Shown piece by piece: positions 18,132 to 27,342 of a stretch of 48,739 nt of DNA. Position numbers and translations under genes: made by a program. The stretch is from an uncultured Succinatimonas sp. Its GTDB lineage: Bacteria > Pseudomonadota > Gammaproteobacteria > Enterobacterales > Succinivibrionaceae. The DNA lies in NCBI GenBank assembly GCA_900552905.1, contig USBR01000002.1, positions 1 through 48,739 of the forward strand. Reading direction: 5' to 3'. Below the pieces are notes generated by a model. The model worked only from the letters and a program-made list of their open reading frames with translations, was not told the DNA's origin and did not search any database. How positions within the stretch are numbered: the stretch's first letter is position 1; the number at the start of each line of letters is the position of its first letter.

Positions 18132-18805
18132 TAGATCTTAAGACCCTCGTGTAAGCTCTTTAAGGCCTCAGCCTTATTCTCAGCGCCAAAGAAAGCTGAG
18201 CCTACGACAAAGACATTAGCACCGCACTCAGCAATATTGCCGATATTCTGAGCCTTAACGCCGCCGTCAACCTCAATTAAGATCTCAGCCCCAGCCTCAA
18301 AAGCCATGCATTTGACATCGGTAACCTTCTTTAGGCAGGAATTTAAAACCTTCTGCCCACCAAAGCCTGGATTTACTGTCATAACTAAGACGAAATCAAG
18401 CTTATCCCACAGATAATCTAAAAGCTGCGGCGCTGTAGCCGGATTTAAAGCTAAACCAGCTTTAACCTTATGATCTTGAATAAAGGTCAGCATTCTCTCG
18501 ACATGCGTACAAGCTTCCGGATGGAAAGACACCCAATCGGCACCGGCTTTAATATAATCGCTGACAATAGCCTCAGTGACAGGCTCAACCATTAAATGCA
18601 CATCAAAGACAGCCTCAGGATATTTTTTCTTTAAAGCCGCTAAGAAGCCTGGACCAAAGGTCATATTCGGCACAAAGTGATAATCCATGACATCAAAGTG
18701 AATGACATCCACACCGCACTCTAAAGCCTCACCGACATCACGCTCTAAATTGATTAAATCAGCAGATAAGATAGAGCCGGCAATTTGAAATTTCTTTTCG
18801 GTCAT
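18131..18805 (-). CDS. rpe: Ribulose-phosphate 3-epimerase
   Basis: Rpe interconverts ribulose 5-phosphate and xylulose 5-phosphate in the pentose phosphate pathway. The 224-residue TIM barrel has the family motifs SILSADL, HFDVMDYHFVPNMTFGP, MTVNPGFGGQ and EVDGGV, which supply the metal-binding His and Asp residues. Its ATG overlaps the damX stop codon as ATGA. The dam methyltransferase gene usually found between damX and rpe in enterics is absent. Confidence 0.95.
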   Translation of the reverse strand: MTEKKFQIAGSILSADLINLERDVGEALECGVDVIHFDVMDYHFVPNMTFGPGFLAALKKKYPEAVFDVHLMVEPVTEAIVSDYIKAGADWVSFHPEACTHVERMLTFIQDHKVKAGLALNPATAPQLLDYLWDKLDFVLVMTVNPGFGGQKVLNSCLKKVTDVKCMAFEAGAEILIEVDGGVKAQNIGNIAECGANVFVVGSAFFGAENKAEALKSLHEGLKI

Positions 18806-19839
18806 ATTTGATTAACTCTCATTTCCTGTTGAATAGTGCCAAAGCTTTTAGCAAAGGGACCATCGACACGTAAAGCTTTAGGCAAGGTTTTAACCTGAGC
18901 CTGAGCCTCGTTTTTACTTAAATAATCACCCACACACAGGGCATACCAGATTTTACCAAATCGCCGGCTTTTATAGATCCAATAACGCCCTTTAAGATAC
19001 GCACTTTTGGCAATTAAAATCTGCTTATTAGGTCCTGCGGCAATCTGCAAGGTATAGTGTTTAGGATTGAGCTTTAAAAGCTCATCTGAGCCTCCGGGTA
19101 TGGCTTTGCCATTATATTCTACGCGGGTATCTTTATAGTAGGTATTAAAGATCGGATCATCGAGGCGATAGATCTTGCCAAGCTCGATCTGAGGCTGAAT
19201 CTGAGTTTCAGCCCTATCTTTAGTTGCTGAAGCTTTTTTATTTAAAGCTAAAGGATTATCGCCACGCTCTAGGACCTTTATCGCAGAGCTCGTATGCGGC
19301 TTTAGTGACTCTTCATGACGCCGGGGACGGTCAGATTCGTTAGAATCTGCCCTACTGTTTTCAATAGCCTCTAAGGTATCACCTCTGAGTGTGACACTAT
19401 TGTGACTTGATGCCGCCTCGCCTTCAACCTCTAGACCCTGTTGCTGATTTTCAGGCAATATACCCTGTTCAGCCTTAGGTTTATCCGCATCACCATGATC
19501 GCCTGTAACCTTGATATCAGGTGTTTTAACCTCTACCATCTCCAAAGGTTCGGCATCTAAGTTCTCTTGTTTTAAAGGCTCATAATTAACTTCAGGAGTG
19601 CTTTTTGTAACTAAAGGCTCGCTCTTTTTAGTAGCCGGAGCTTCATCCTGAGGCTTTAGTGTTTGCTCTGTATTTAGCTCTTTTGTATCAGAAAAAGCCT
19701 TCAGAGGATTTTTACCTAAAGCTAAAGACACGCCACACGCAGCCACAATAGCCATACTCACTAAAATCACATACAAAAGTGCGCCACTTTGCTTTTTAGG
19801 TGTAGTCTTTTTCGGTCTGTAATTATCAGGACTTTCCAT
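18802..19839 (-). CDS. damX: DamX-like SPOR-domain cell division protein
   Basis: The 345-residue protein has a short cytoplasmic N-terminus, one membrane helix at about residues 21-42, a long low-complexity periplasmic linker rich in Glu, Pro, Lys and Gln, and a C-terminal SPOR domain (about 265-345, beginning HYTLQIAAGPN and containing IWYALCVGDYLSKNEAQ). SPOR domains bind denuded septal peptidoglycan. The position after aroB and before rpe matches E. coli damX. I chose the ATG at 19839 because GGAGG lies six bases upstream. The linker is poorly conserved and much shorter than in E. coli. Confidence 0.85.
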   Translation of the reverse strand: MESPDNYRPKKTTPKKQSGALLYVILVSMAIVAACGVSLALGKNPLKAFSDTKELNTEQTLKPQDEAPATKKSEPLVTKSTPEVNYEPLKQENLDAEPLEMVEVKTPDIKVTGDHGDADKPKAEQGILPENQQQGLEVEGEAASSHNSVTLRGDTLEAIENSRADSNESDRPRRHEESLKPHTSSAIKVLERGDNPLALNKKASATKDRAETQIQPQIELGKIYRLDDPIFNTYYKDTRVEYNGKAIPGGSDELLKLNPKHYTLQIAAGPNKQILIAKSAYLKGRYWIYKSRRFGKIWYALCVGDYLSKNEAQAQVKTLPKALRVDGPFAKSFGTIQQEMRVNQI

Positions 19840-19887
19840 AAAAGCCTCCAAAAAAAGGTCCTAGCACAAGTAGGACCTGATGAGATT

Positions 19888-20976
19888 TTAGGCTTGCTTA
19901 AGCTCTAAAATTAAAGCCTCGACCTCGGCATCGGAGATGTCAGAAAAGACGGTGGCTTTACCGATATGCTCAGGGAGCACATAGCGAATTACGCCCTGAC
20001 GAACCTTTTTATCATGACGCATAAAGTGGATAAAATCCTTAGATGTCATCTTAGCAGGAATACTGATAGGAAGCTTGCATTTAGCCGTTAAAGTGACGAT
20101 GCGCTCATGCTCTGCTTTAGAAATTAAGCCGCGCTTTAAAGCTAAAGCTGAGGCTATGACCATACCTAAACCTACAGCCTCACCGTGAAGCCAGGTACCA
20201 AAGCCTAAGAAAGCCTCGATAGCATGAGCAAAGGTATGACCGAAGTTTAAAATAGCTCTAAGACCATGCTCTTGCTCATCTTGTGCCACAACCTGAGCTT
20301 TAATCTCACAGCAGCGCTTCACTACATGAGTGATGGTTGCAGCATCATGTAAGAAGACCTTAGGGGAATTTTCCTCTAAAAAGACAAAGAAGTCCTGATC
20401 ATAGATAATGCCGGTCTTCACTACCTCGCCCATACCGGCGGTAATCTCACGCAGAGGTAAGGACTTTAAGAAATTGATATCGATGATCACAGCCTTAGGT
20501 TGATAAAAGGCACCGATCATATTCTTGCCTAAAGGATGATTGAAGGCAGTCTTACCGCCTACTGAAGAATCCACCATCGACAATAAGGTGGTAGGCATCT
20601 GTACAAAGGGAATACCGCGCTGATAGCAAGCTGCAGCGAAACCGGCCATATCACCGACTACACCACCGCCTAAAGCGACGATCGCACCATCACGGCCAAA
20701 GCCATCCTCAAGCAGGGTAGTTAAAATCTGCATCCAGGACTCGACGGTCTTATAACATTCACCATCTTTTAAAATGCAAGATGCAACCTTAAAGTTTTGT
20801 GCCTCTAATGAAGCTTTGACCTTATCTAAATATAAAGGAGCAATAGTGTCATTAGTGACGATTAACAGATCTTTTTGCTTCTTTAAAGCCGCTCTGACTA
20901 AAGAACCCCACTCTAAATCAGCACCGATATGGATGGGGTAGGAACGCTCTTCTAAGCCTACTTGTATGCTTTGCAT
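19888..20976 (-). CDS. aroB: 3-dehydroquinate synthase
   Basis: AroB makes 3-dehydroquinate from DAHP in the shikimate pathway using NAD and a metal ion. The 362-residue protein equals E. coli AroB in length and has the NAD-binding GGGVVGDMAGFAA, the PTTLLSMVDSSVGGKT motif and HGEAVGLGM with a metal-binding histidine. The ATG at 20976 has GAGGA upstream and overlaps the end of aroK by 19 bases; an upstream in-frame codon would add 13 non-homologous residues. Confidence 0.95.
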   Translation of the reverse strand: MQSIQVGLEERSYPIHIGADLEWGSLVRAALKKQKDLLIVTNDTIAPLYLDKVKASLEAQNFKVASCILKDGECYKTVESWMQILTTLLEDGFGRDGAIVALGGGVVGDMAGFAAACYQRGIPFVQMPTTLLSMVDSSVGGKTAFNHPLGKNMIGAFYQPKAVIIDINFLKSLPLREITAGMGEVVKTGIIYDQDFFVFLEENSPKVFLHDAATITHVVKRCCEIKAQVVAQDEQEHGLRAILNFGHTFAHAIEAFLGFGTWLHGEAVGLGMVIASALALKRGLISKAEHERIVTLTAKCKLPISIPAKMTSKDFIHFMRHDKKVRQGVIRYVLPEHIGKATVFSDISDAEVEALILELKQA

Positions 20977-21497
20977 TTTAATTCCTCGATTTTTTTCTGG
21001 ATAACTTCTACACATTCACGCACGCTCATCTCGGCACTATTGACGGTAATATCAGCCACCTTTTCAAATAAAGGCTGTCTAAAGGCAAAGATATCCATAA
21101 GGCGTTTGCGGCGATCCTCAGCATAGATCATAGGCCGACCATTGTCATGGAGAGTACGCTGATATTGAGTCTCAACATCGGCAAAAAGATAAACCACTAA
21201 GCCATGTTCTTTTAAAAGCTCGATATTCTCAGGCGTTACGACAATACCGCCACCGGTAGCAATCACCGCTTCATAGGCCAAAGAGCGCTTTAAAGCCGCT
21301 GTTTCCTGTTGTCTAAAAGCAGCTTCTCCCTCTTCTTTGAAGATCTCCGGAATCGATTTACCGGTAAAAGCAACAATTTCCTCATCGAGATCTAAAAAAG
21401 GACGCGAGCTTAATAAGGCTAAGGCTTTACCTATGGTGGTCTTACCACACCCCATAGGACCGACTAAAAAAATACGCTCAGGATGCGCAAATGACAT
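20958..21497 (-). CDS. aroK: Shikimate kinase
   Basis: AroK phosphorylates shikimate at the 3-hydroxyl. The 179-residue P-loop kinase has Walker A GPMGCGKTTIG at residues 13-23, the DLDEEI shikimate and Mg site, FRQQE and the GGGIVV motif, and the lid arginine region NGRPMIY. It heads the aroK-aroB-damX-rpe-gph cluster, preserved from E. coli. Confidence 0.95.
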   Translation of the reverse strand: MSFAHPERIFLVGPMGCGKTTIGKALALLSSRPFLDLDEEIVAFTGKSIPEIFKEEGEAAFRQQETAALKRSLAYEAVIATGGGIVVTPENIELLKEHGLVVYLFADVETQYQRTLHDNGRPMIYAEDRRKRLMDIFAFRQPLFEKVADITVNSAEMSVRECVEVIQKKIEELKCKAYK

Positions 21498-21643
21498 AAA
21501 AATTTCCCAAAAATAATACTGTGCAATTATTGTAGCCTATATAAAGCTAAAGCCTCAGGCTTTGCTCACTTAAATCATAGCTAAGTGTATCAAAAATGTG
21601 AAAAAAGCCGGCAGACTTTGGACTTTGCCTCATTTTAGACATT

Positions 21644-21670
21644 AAAAAAGGCCCCCGCAGGAGCCTTTTG
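21644..21670 (-). terminator. Intrinsic terminator after groEL
   Basis: On the minus strand AAAAGGCTCC, loop TGCG and a GGGGGCCTTTTTT arm form a stem ending in a T run. Confidence 0.8.
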
Positions 21671-21705
21671 TTGTTTATAGTTTTTTATAGCGTCTTAGCG
21701 CATGA

Positions 21706-23361
<1,656 letters not shown>

Positions 23362-23388
23362 TTAAATAAAAAAATCGGTGTGAGAATA

Positions 23389-23676
23389 TTAGGCTTCAAC
23401 AGCAAAAATATCAGTCTCAGAAAGGATGATGACATCCTCGCCATCTAACTTAACTTTCTTAGCGCCGTAGCCTTCATTGAAAATAACGGTATCACCCTCT
23501 TTGACGCTCATCGGGGCAAAGGAACCGTTCTCTAACATACGGCCCTGACCTACAGCGATAACCTTAGCACGGCTGGACTTCTCAGCAGCGTTACCTAAGA
23601 TAATGCCACCAATAGACTTCTGCTCTTCCTCAATGGGTTTGACGATAACGCGATCATACAAAGGAACTAATTTCAT
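23389..23676 (-). CDS. groS: Co-chaperonin GroES
   Basis: The 95-residue cap of the GroEL folding chamber. The start [10 protein letters not shown], the mobile loop (EKQ-type sequence KSIGGIILG) and the [12 protein letters not shown] segment are typical. I chose the ATG at 23676 because GGAGA lies upstream and the length fits the family; an earlier in-frame codon would add four residues. It is the first gene of the operon and lies behind a sigma-32 promoter. Confidence 0.97.
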   Translation of the reverse strand: MKLVPLYDRVIVKPIEEEQKSIGGIILGNAAEKSSRAKVIAVGQGRMLENGSFAPMSVKEGDTVIFNEGYGAKKVKLDGEDVIILSETDIFAVEA

Positions 23677-23804
23677 TTGTGTCTCCACGGTTTTATTTTT
23701 CTAACCGCTATTCTTCTCATGCAATCGGCATAGGGCCCGATTAGCGCCCCGTCAATACCGCCTCTTGTAGGCGCTATGACAAAAATGATTTTTAACAAAA
23801 TAGT

Positions 23805-23832
23805 AAATGGGGGCGCTTTTTATGGTTTCAAG
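23805..23832 (-). promoter_or_regulatory. Sigma-32 heat-shock promoter of groES-groEL
   Basis: On the minus strand CTTGAAA (23832-23826), a 13-base spacer and CCCCATTT (23812-23805) match the sigma-32 consensus almost perfectly. The start of transcription would be near 23797, leaving a leader of about 120 bases. No CIRCE element for HrcA is seen. Confidence 0.88.
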
Positions 23833-23935
23833 GCTTTTTATATAAATTTTTTTAAATTTAATTTCTTTATATTTCAAATAAATAAAAAAAGATCCGCAAA
23901 AAAAGGCTCTTTTTTTTAAAAATTTTTTGAAATTT

Positions 23936-24910
23936 TTAAGTATTTTGCTTCACTGTAAGCTTAGCTTTGACGGTAATCAGCATGCCAAAGACTATGATAA
24001 GACCACCTAAAATCTGTCCTAAATTGATGCTCTCATCTAAAAGTGTCACACCGATGACAGCTCCGGCTAAAGGAACTAGATAGACAAAAGAGCCTGCTTT
24101 AGTGGCACCAACATGCGTTACTGCATAATTCCAAGCCACAAAGGCAAAGACCCCTGAGGCTAAGACTAAATAGACAAAGGAAATCCACGAACTCATACTT
24201 AAGTTCTGACAGTAAAGCTGTCCGCTAAGACCGCCTACAAGCAGACAGAATAAACCGCCGATTATCCCCGTCCACGCCGTAGCTTGTACCGCACTCACCT
24301 CACGGCTAAGTTTCCAGCTCACAATGACATAAGCTGACCACATTGCCTCACAGATAACTACGAGGATATCGCCATAATTGAAATTGAGCGCTAACAGCAC
24401 CTCTAGTGAGCCTTGCGACACAATACAGACCGCACCCATACAGGAGATGACAATACCTAACCAACCAATAGCGCTCAGACGCTCACCAATAAATAAAAAA
24501 GCGAGAATAGTGGTGACCGTAGGGCCGATACTTTCAATGAGAGCAGTATTCGTCGCAGTAGTAATAGTGAGAGCGATAAAAAGCAAAATATTGTGTAAGC
24601 CAATGCCAAATAAGGCCATGAAGGCTAAAACAATGAGATCATGCCTACTGACCTTAAAAGCCTTTTTGCCCTTAACTAAATACAACCACGCAAAAAGTAT
24701 GATACCCACGAGTAAAAAGCGCATGCCCGTAATTAAAAAGGGCGAGGCTTCCTGTACGAGAGTTCTACCGCTAGCGGGAGTACCACCCCAGACAAAACAC
24801 ACTAAAACTAACAATAAATAATACCCCACAAGCTTATGGGGCTTATGGGGTGCTTGAGCGTGGATCTGAAGCTTAGAACTATTGATTATTTTGCTATGAT
24901 TCTGAGTCAT
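23936..24910 (-). CDS. EamA/DMT-family transporter
   Basis: A 324-residue inner-membrane protein with about ten hydrophobic helices in two EamA halves (about 28-160 and 175-315). The motifs WGGTPASGRTL near helix 1, the paired LGIGLHN and the LVPLAGAVIGVTLLDE near the end are typical of drug/metabolite exporters. The substrate cannot be told. It overlaps the end of fxsA by 17 bases, so it is probably cotranscribed with it. It separates fxsA from groES, which are near neighbours in E. coli. Confidence 0.85.
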   Translation of the reverse strand: MTQNHSKIINSSKLQIHAQAPHKPHKLVGYYLLLVLVCFVWGGTPASGRTLVQEASPFLITGMRFLLVGIILFAWLYLVKGKKAFKVSRHDLIVLAFMALFGIGLHNILLFIALTITTATNTALIESIGPTVTTILAFLFIGERLSAIGWLGIVISCMGAVCIVSQGSLEVLLALNFNYGDILVVICEAMWSAYVIVSWKLSREVSAVQATAWTGIIGGLFCLLVGGLSGQLYCQNLSMSSWISFVYLVLASGVFAFVAWNYAVTHVGATKAGSFVYLVPLAGAVIGVTLLDESINLGQILGGLIIVFGMLITVKAKLTVKQNT

Positions 24911-25334
24911 CCTTCTCTACCTTGCCATCGATAACACGCCCCTGTTTTTGCGGCTCATCAGGCTTTTGAGTATAAGAATAATAGCTTTCGTGATAGCTAA
25001 AATTATTAGGATGCTTGTGCGCATAGGACTTACCGATAAAGTTCTGCAAAGGCGGTAAAAGCAATAATAAGGCCAGAATATCGGAGATGAAACCTGGGAA
25101 AATAAAGAGAAAGCCTGCAAGCGGAATCCAAAAGATGGATAAATCTAAGCGCTGCTGTTCACGAATTTGATTGACAATTTGCGCAAAACGCATCTTCACG
25201 AGGAAAGATCCAATCACCATGGCCACAAACATAATGGTAATGGTAGTCAAAGCACCTAAAGCTGAGCCTACCTGAATTAACACAATTAACTCTAAAATAA
25301 AGAGTACGAATAAGGCCAGAAAGATGTTCTTCAT
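24894..25334 (-). CDS. fxsA: FxsA family membrane protein
   Basis: The 146-residue protein has the FxsA core: three to four hydrophobic helices with the pattern LELIVLIQVGSALGALTTI, then the conserved FIFPGFISDILALLLLLPP. E. coli FxsA, when overproduced, relieves exclusion of phage T7 by the F plasmid; its normal role is unknown. The C-terminus is polar and variable. Proximity to groES is conserved from E. coli. The ATG has GGAG upstream. Confidence 0.92.
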   Translation of the reverse strand: MKNIFLALFVLFILELIVLIQVGSALGALTTITIMFVAMVIGSFLVKMRFAQIVNQIREQQRLDLSIFWIPLAGFLFIFPGFISDILALLLLLPPLQNFIGKSYAHKHPNNFSYHESYYSYTQKPDEPQKQGRVIDGKVEKDDSES

Positions 25335-25469
25335 GAAAACTCCATAAATTCAGCTTAAATACAGTGCCTAAAGCGTCATTGTGACATAGTCAGCGCCATT
25401 TTAGGGATGGTTAACAATAAATTTTATTAAGCAAAGCATAAAAATATTTTTTGCATATTTTAAAAGCGC

Positions 25470-25497
25470 TTAGAACTTTTATTCTATCTGTTATACT
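25470..25497 (+). promoter_or_regulatory. Putative promoter of dsbD
   Basis: TTAGAA and TATACT are separated by 16 bases, 86 bases before the dsbD start. The -10 is good and the -35 is moderate. Confidence 0.4.
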
Positions 25498-25582
25498 ACA
25501 CATAAATTATTGATATGTTCAGCAGAGACTATTGTTTAACTAAATAATTAAATTCTAAAAAAACGTCTCATCAGGTTAGTTT

Positions 25583-27265
25583 ATGCTTAAAAAGCCCCTA
25601 TTTATTCTCGCCCTCATAAATCTCAATGTGCCCTATGTCGCTTATGCCCAATCGGAGATGGAGGCGCTCTTTAACATCCCTATAGAGTCACAGCAAACTC
25701 TGCCTTATAAAGCCTATTCCTATGTTAAGGATGATTGCGCTTTCTTTGAATTTACTATCGATAAGGGGGCATGGATCTATGCCGATAGCCTTAAGGTTAC
25801 AGGTACAGGCTTTAACTATAATCTAAGCTTTAATAAAAAAAGTGAGCCTCATAGCGATGCTCTAGGTACACGCGAGGTCTTTTATGACAATTTACAAGTC
25901 AAAGTAGAAATTTTACAGGCCCAAGCTGATGCGCTTTTAACTCTAAGCTATCAAGGCTGTGACGCTCAGGGCATTTGCTATCCTCAAAGTGAAAGTTCCG
26001 TAACCCTTCCTCAAATCGAGAGCACCGCTCAAAGTCTCACTGATACCCCTAAGTCTGAAGAGAATAATACCTTTGGCTTTAATATCGATGATAATGTGCT
26101 CTTAGCTTTGCTTATAAGCTTTCTTTTAGGCATAGGTCTTGATCTAACTCCCTGTGTCTTACCGATGTTAGCTATATTCTCAGCTATGATCACAGGCTCT
26201 AAAAGTCACAGTTTAAAAGACTCTTTAATTTTAAATTTAAGCTATGTTGTAGGTTTAGCTCTCACCTATACAGTCATAGGCTTTATCTTTGCTAACTTTG
26301 GCCTCGCCGCACAAGGCTTGTTACAGCACCCTTTAACCTTAGCTTGCATCTCGGCTCTGTTTATTTTCTTAGCTTTAGATTGTATGGAGCTTGTCACCCT
26401 TAAGCTCCCCTCGCGCTTTAATCTCTATATTCAAAATAAAATCACCAGTTCAAAGCGCGGCTCTATCAGCTCTGCTTTAAGCTTTGGTATGCTCAGTGCC
26501 CTCTTAGCTACCCCTTGCACAAGTGCCCCCCTCGCAGGTGCCCTTTTATATGTGACCACTCAGGGCAATCTCCTCATCGGTACCTTATTATTCCTCTGCA
26601 TAGGCTTAGGTATGGGCTTACCTCTAGTCCTTGTTGGTATCTTTGGACGTGGTCTTTTTAATGGTGTCGGCCGTTTTAGTAAACTTATCCGCAATCTCTT
26701 AGCAATTCCGCTATTCTTAGCCGCCTTCTATATGAGCAGTCACCTTTTAGGCGCCCTCTATCCCTATATTAAAGCCGCTACTTTAGCCCTATGTTTAGCC
26801 TATGCGCTCTTTATCAGTTTAAAAAATCTCAAAGGCGTACATAATCAAGTTAATATATTGTTAGCTATAGTAATTTTTGCCTTAGGCTTTAATTTAAGCC
26901 TCTATATGCTAAAGCCACAGGCCTCTATGCCTGAGGGCTTTATCGCCGCGCATAATCTTGAAGATCTCAAAATCTGTAAGGCTAAACGCTGTCTTTTAAC
27001 CTTTAGTGCCGCTTGGTGCGCTAATTGCCACAGCTTAGATGACAAGATCTATAAAGGCCCTGACTTTAAAAGCCTGAGCGCGGACATTGTACCTATACGT
27101 ATTGATGTTACCGATCAAAATGATCCTAAAATTCAAGCATTCATCAATAAGTATCACCTCATAGGTGTCCCCACCTATATTCTTACCGACAATAGCGAAA
27201 ACATTATCGCTAAACACATAGGTCTTTTTGATCTAGAAACATTAAAACAAGATTTAGCTAAATAA
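25583..27265 (+). CDS. dsbD: Thiol:disulfide interchange protein DsbD
   Basis: DsbD carries electrons from cytoplasmic thioredoxin across the inner membrane to keep periplasmic isomerases and cytochrome-c assembly factors reduced. The 560-residue protein has a signal peptide (cleavage likely after AYA, about residue 22), an N-terminal domain with C126 and C132 in QGCDAQGICYP, eight or so membrane helices with C191 in LTPCVLPM and C312 in ATPCTSAPL, and a C-terminal thioredoxin-like domain with C479-A-N-C482. All six redox cysteines are therefore present. It is divergent from fxsA; E. coli also has dsbD in the fxsA neighbourhood. Confidence 0.95.
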   Translation: MLKKPLFILALINLNVPYVAYAQSEMEALFNIPIESQQTLPYKAYSYVKDDCAFFEFTIDKGAWIYADSLKVTGTGFNYNLSFNKKSEPHSDALGTREVFYDNLQVKVEILQAQADALLTLSYQGCDAQGICYPQSESSVTLPQIESTAQSLTDTPKSEENNTFGFNIDDNVLLALLISFLLGIGLDLTPCVLPMLAIFSAMITGSKSHSLKDSLILNLSYVVGLALTYTVIGFIFANFGLAAQGLLQHPLTLACISALFIFLALDCMELVTLKLPSRFNLYIQNKITSSKRGSISSALSFGMLSALLATPCTSAPLAGALLYVTTQGNLLIGTLLFLCIGLGMGLPLVLVGIFGRGLFNGVGRFSKLIRNLLAIPLFLAAFYMSSHLLGALYPYIKAATLALCLAYALFISLKNLKGVHNQVNILLAIVIFALGFNLSLYMLKPQASMPEGFIAAHNLEDLKICKAKRCLLTFSAAWCANCHSLDDKIYKGPDFKSLSADIVPIRIDVTDQNDPKIQAFINKYHLIGVPTYILTDNSENIIAKHIGLFDLETLKQDLAK

Positions 27266-27274
27266 GAATTAATT

Positions 27275-27295
27275 TACCGGCTGTTAAAGCCGGTA
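27275..27295 (+). other. Hairpin between dsbD and mrcA
   Basis: TACCGGC, a 7-base loop and GCCGGTA form a perfect 7-base stem, followed by GATTTGAT rather than a T run. It may be a weak terminator of dsbD. Confidence 0.4.
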
Positions 27296-27342
27296 GATTT
27301 GATAAAATACGCAGTTATATTTTTATATCACGAGGTTTGATT

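Noticed and set aside
23690..23830. CIRCE element for HrcA control of groESL
   Set aside because: No TTAGCACTC-N9-GAGTGCTAA-like inverted repeat is present; the sigma-32 promoter explains heat control.
24378..24821. 147-residue plus-strand reading frame
   Set aside because: It is antisense to the EamA transporter gene; its composition is that of a shadow frame.
27299..27328. TTGATA / TTTATA promoter just before mrcA
   Set aside because: The implied transcription start would fall at or inside the ribosome-binding site, so it is unlikely to be the functional promoter.
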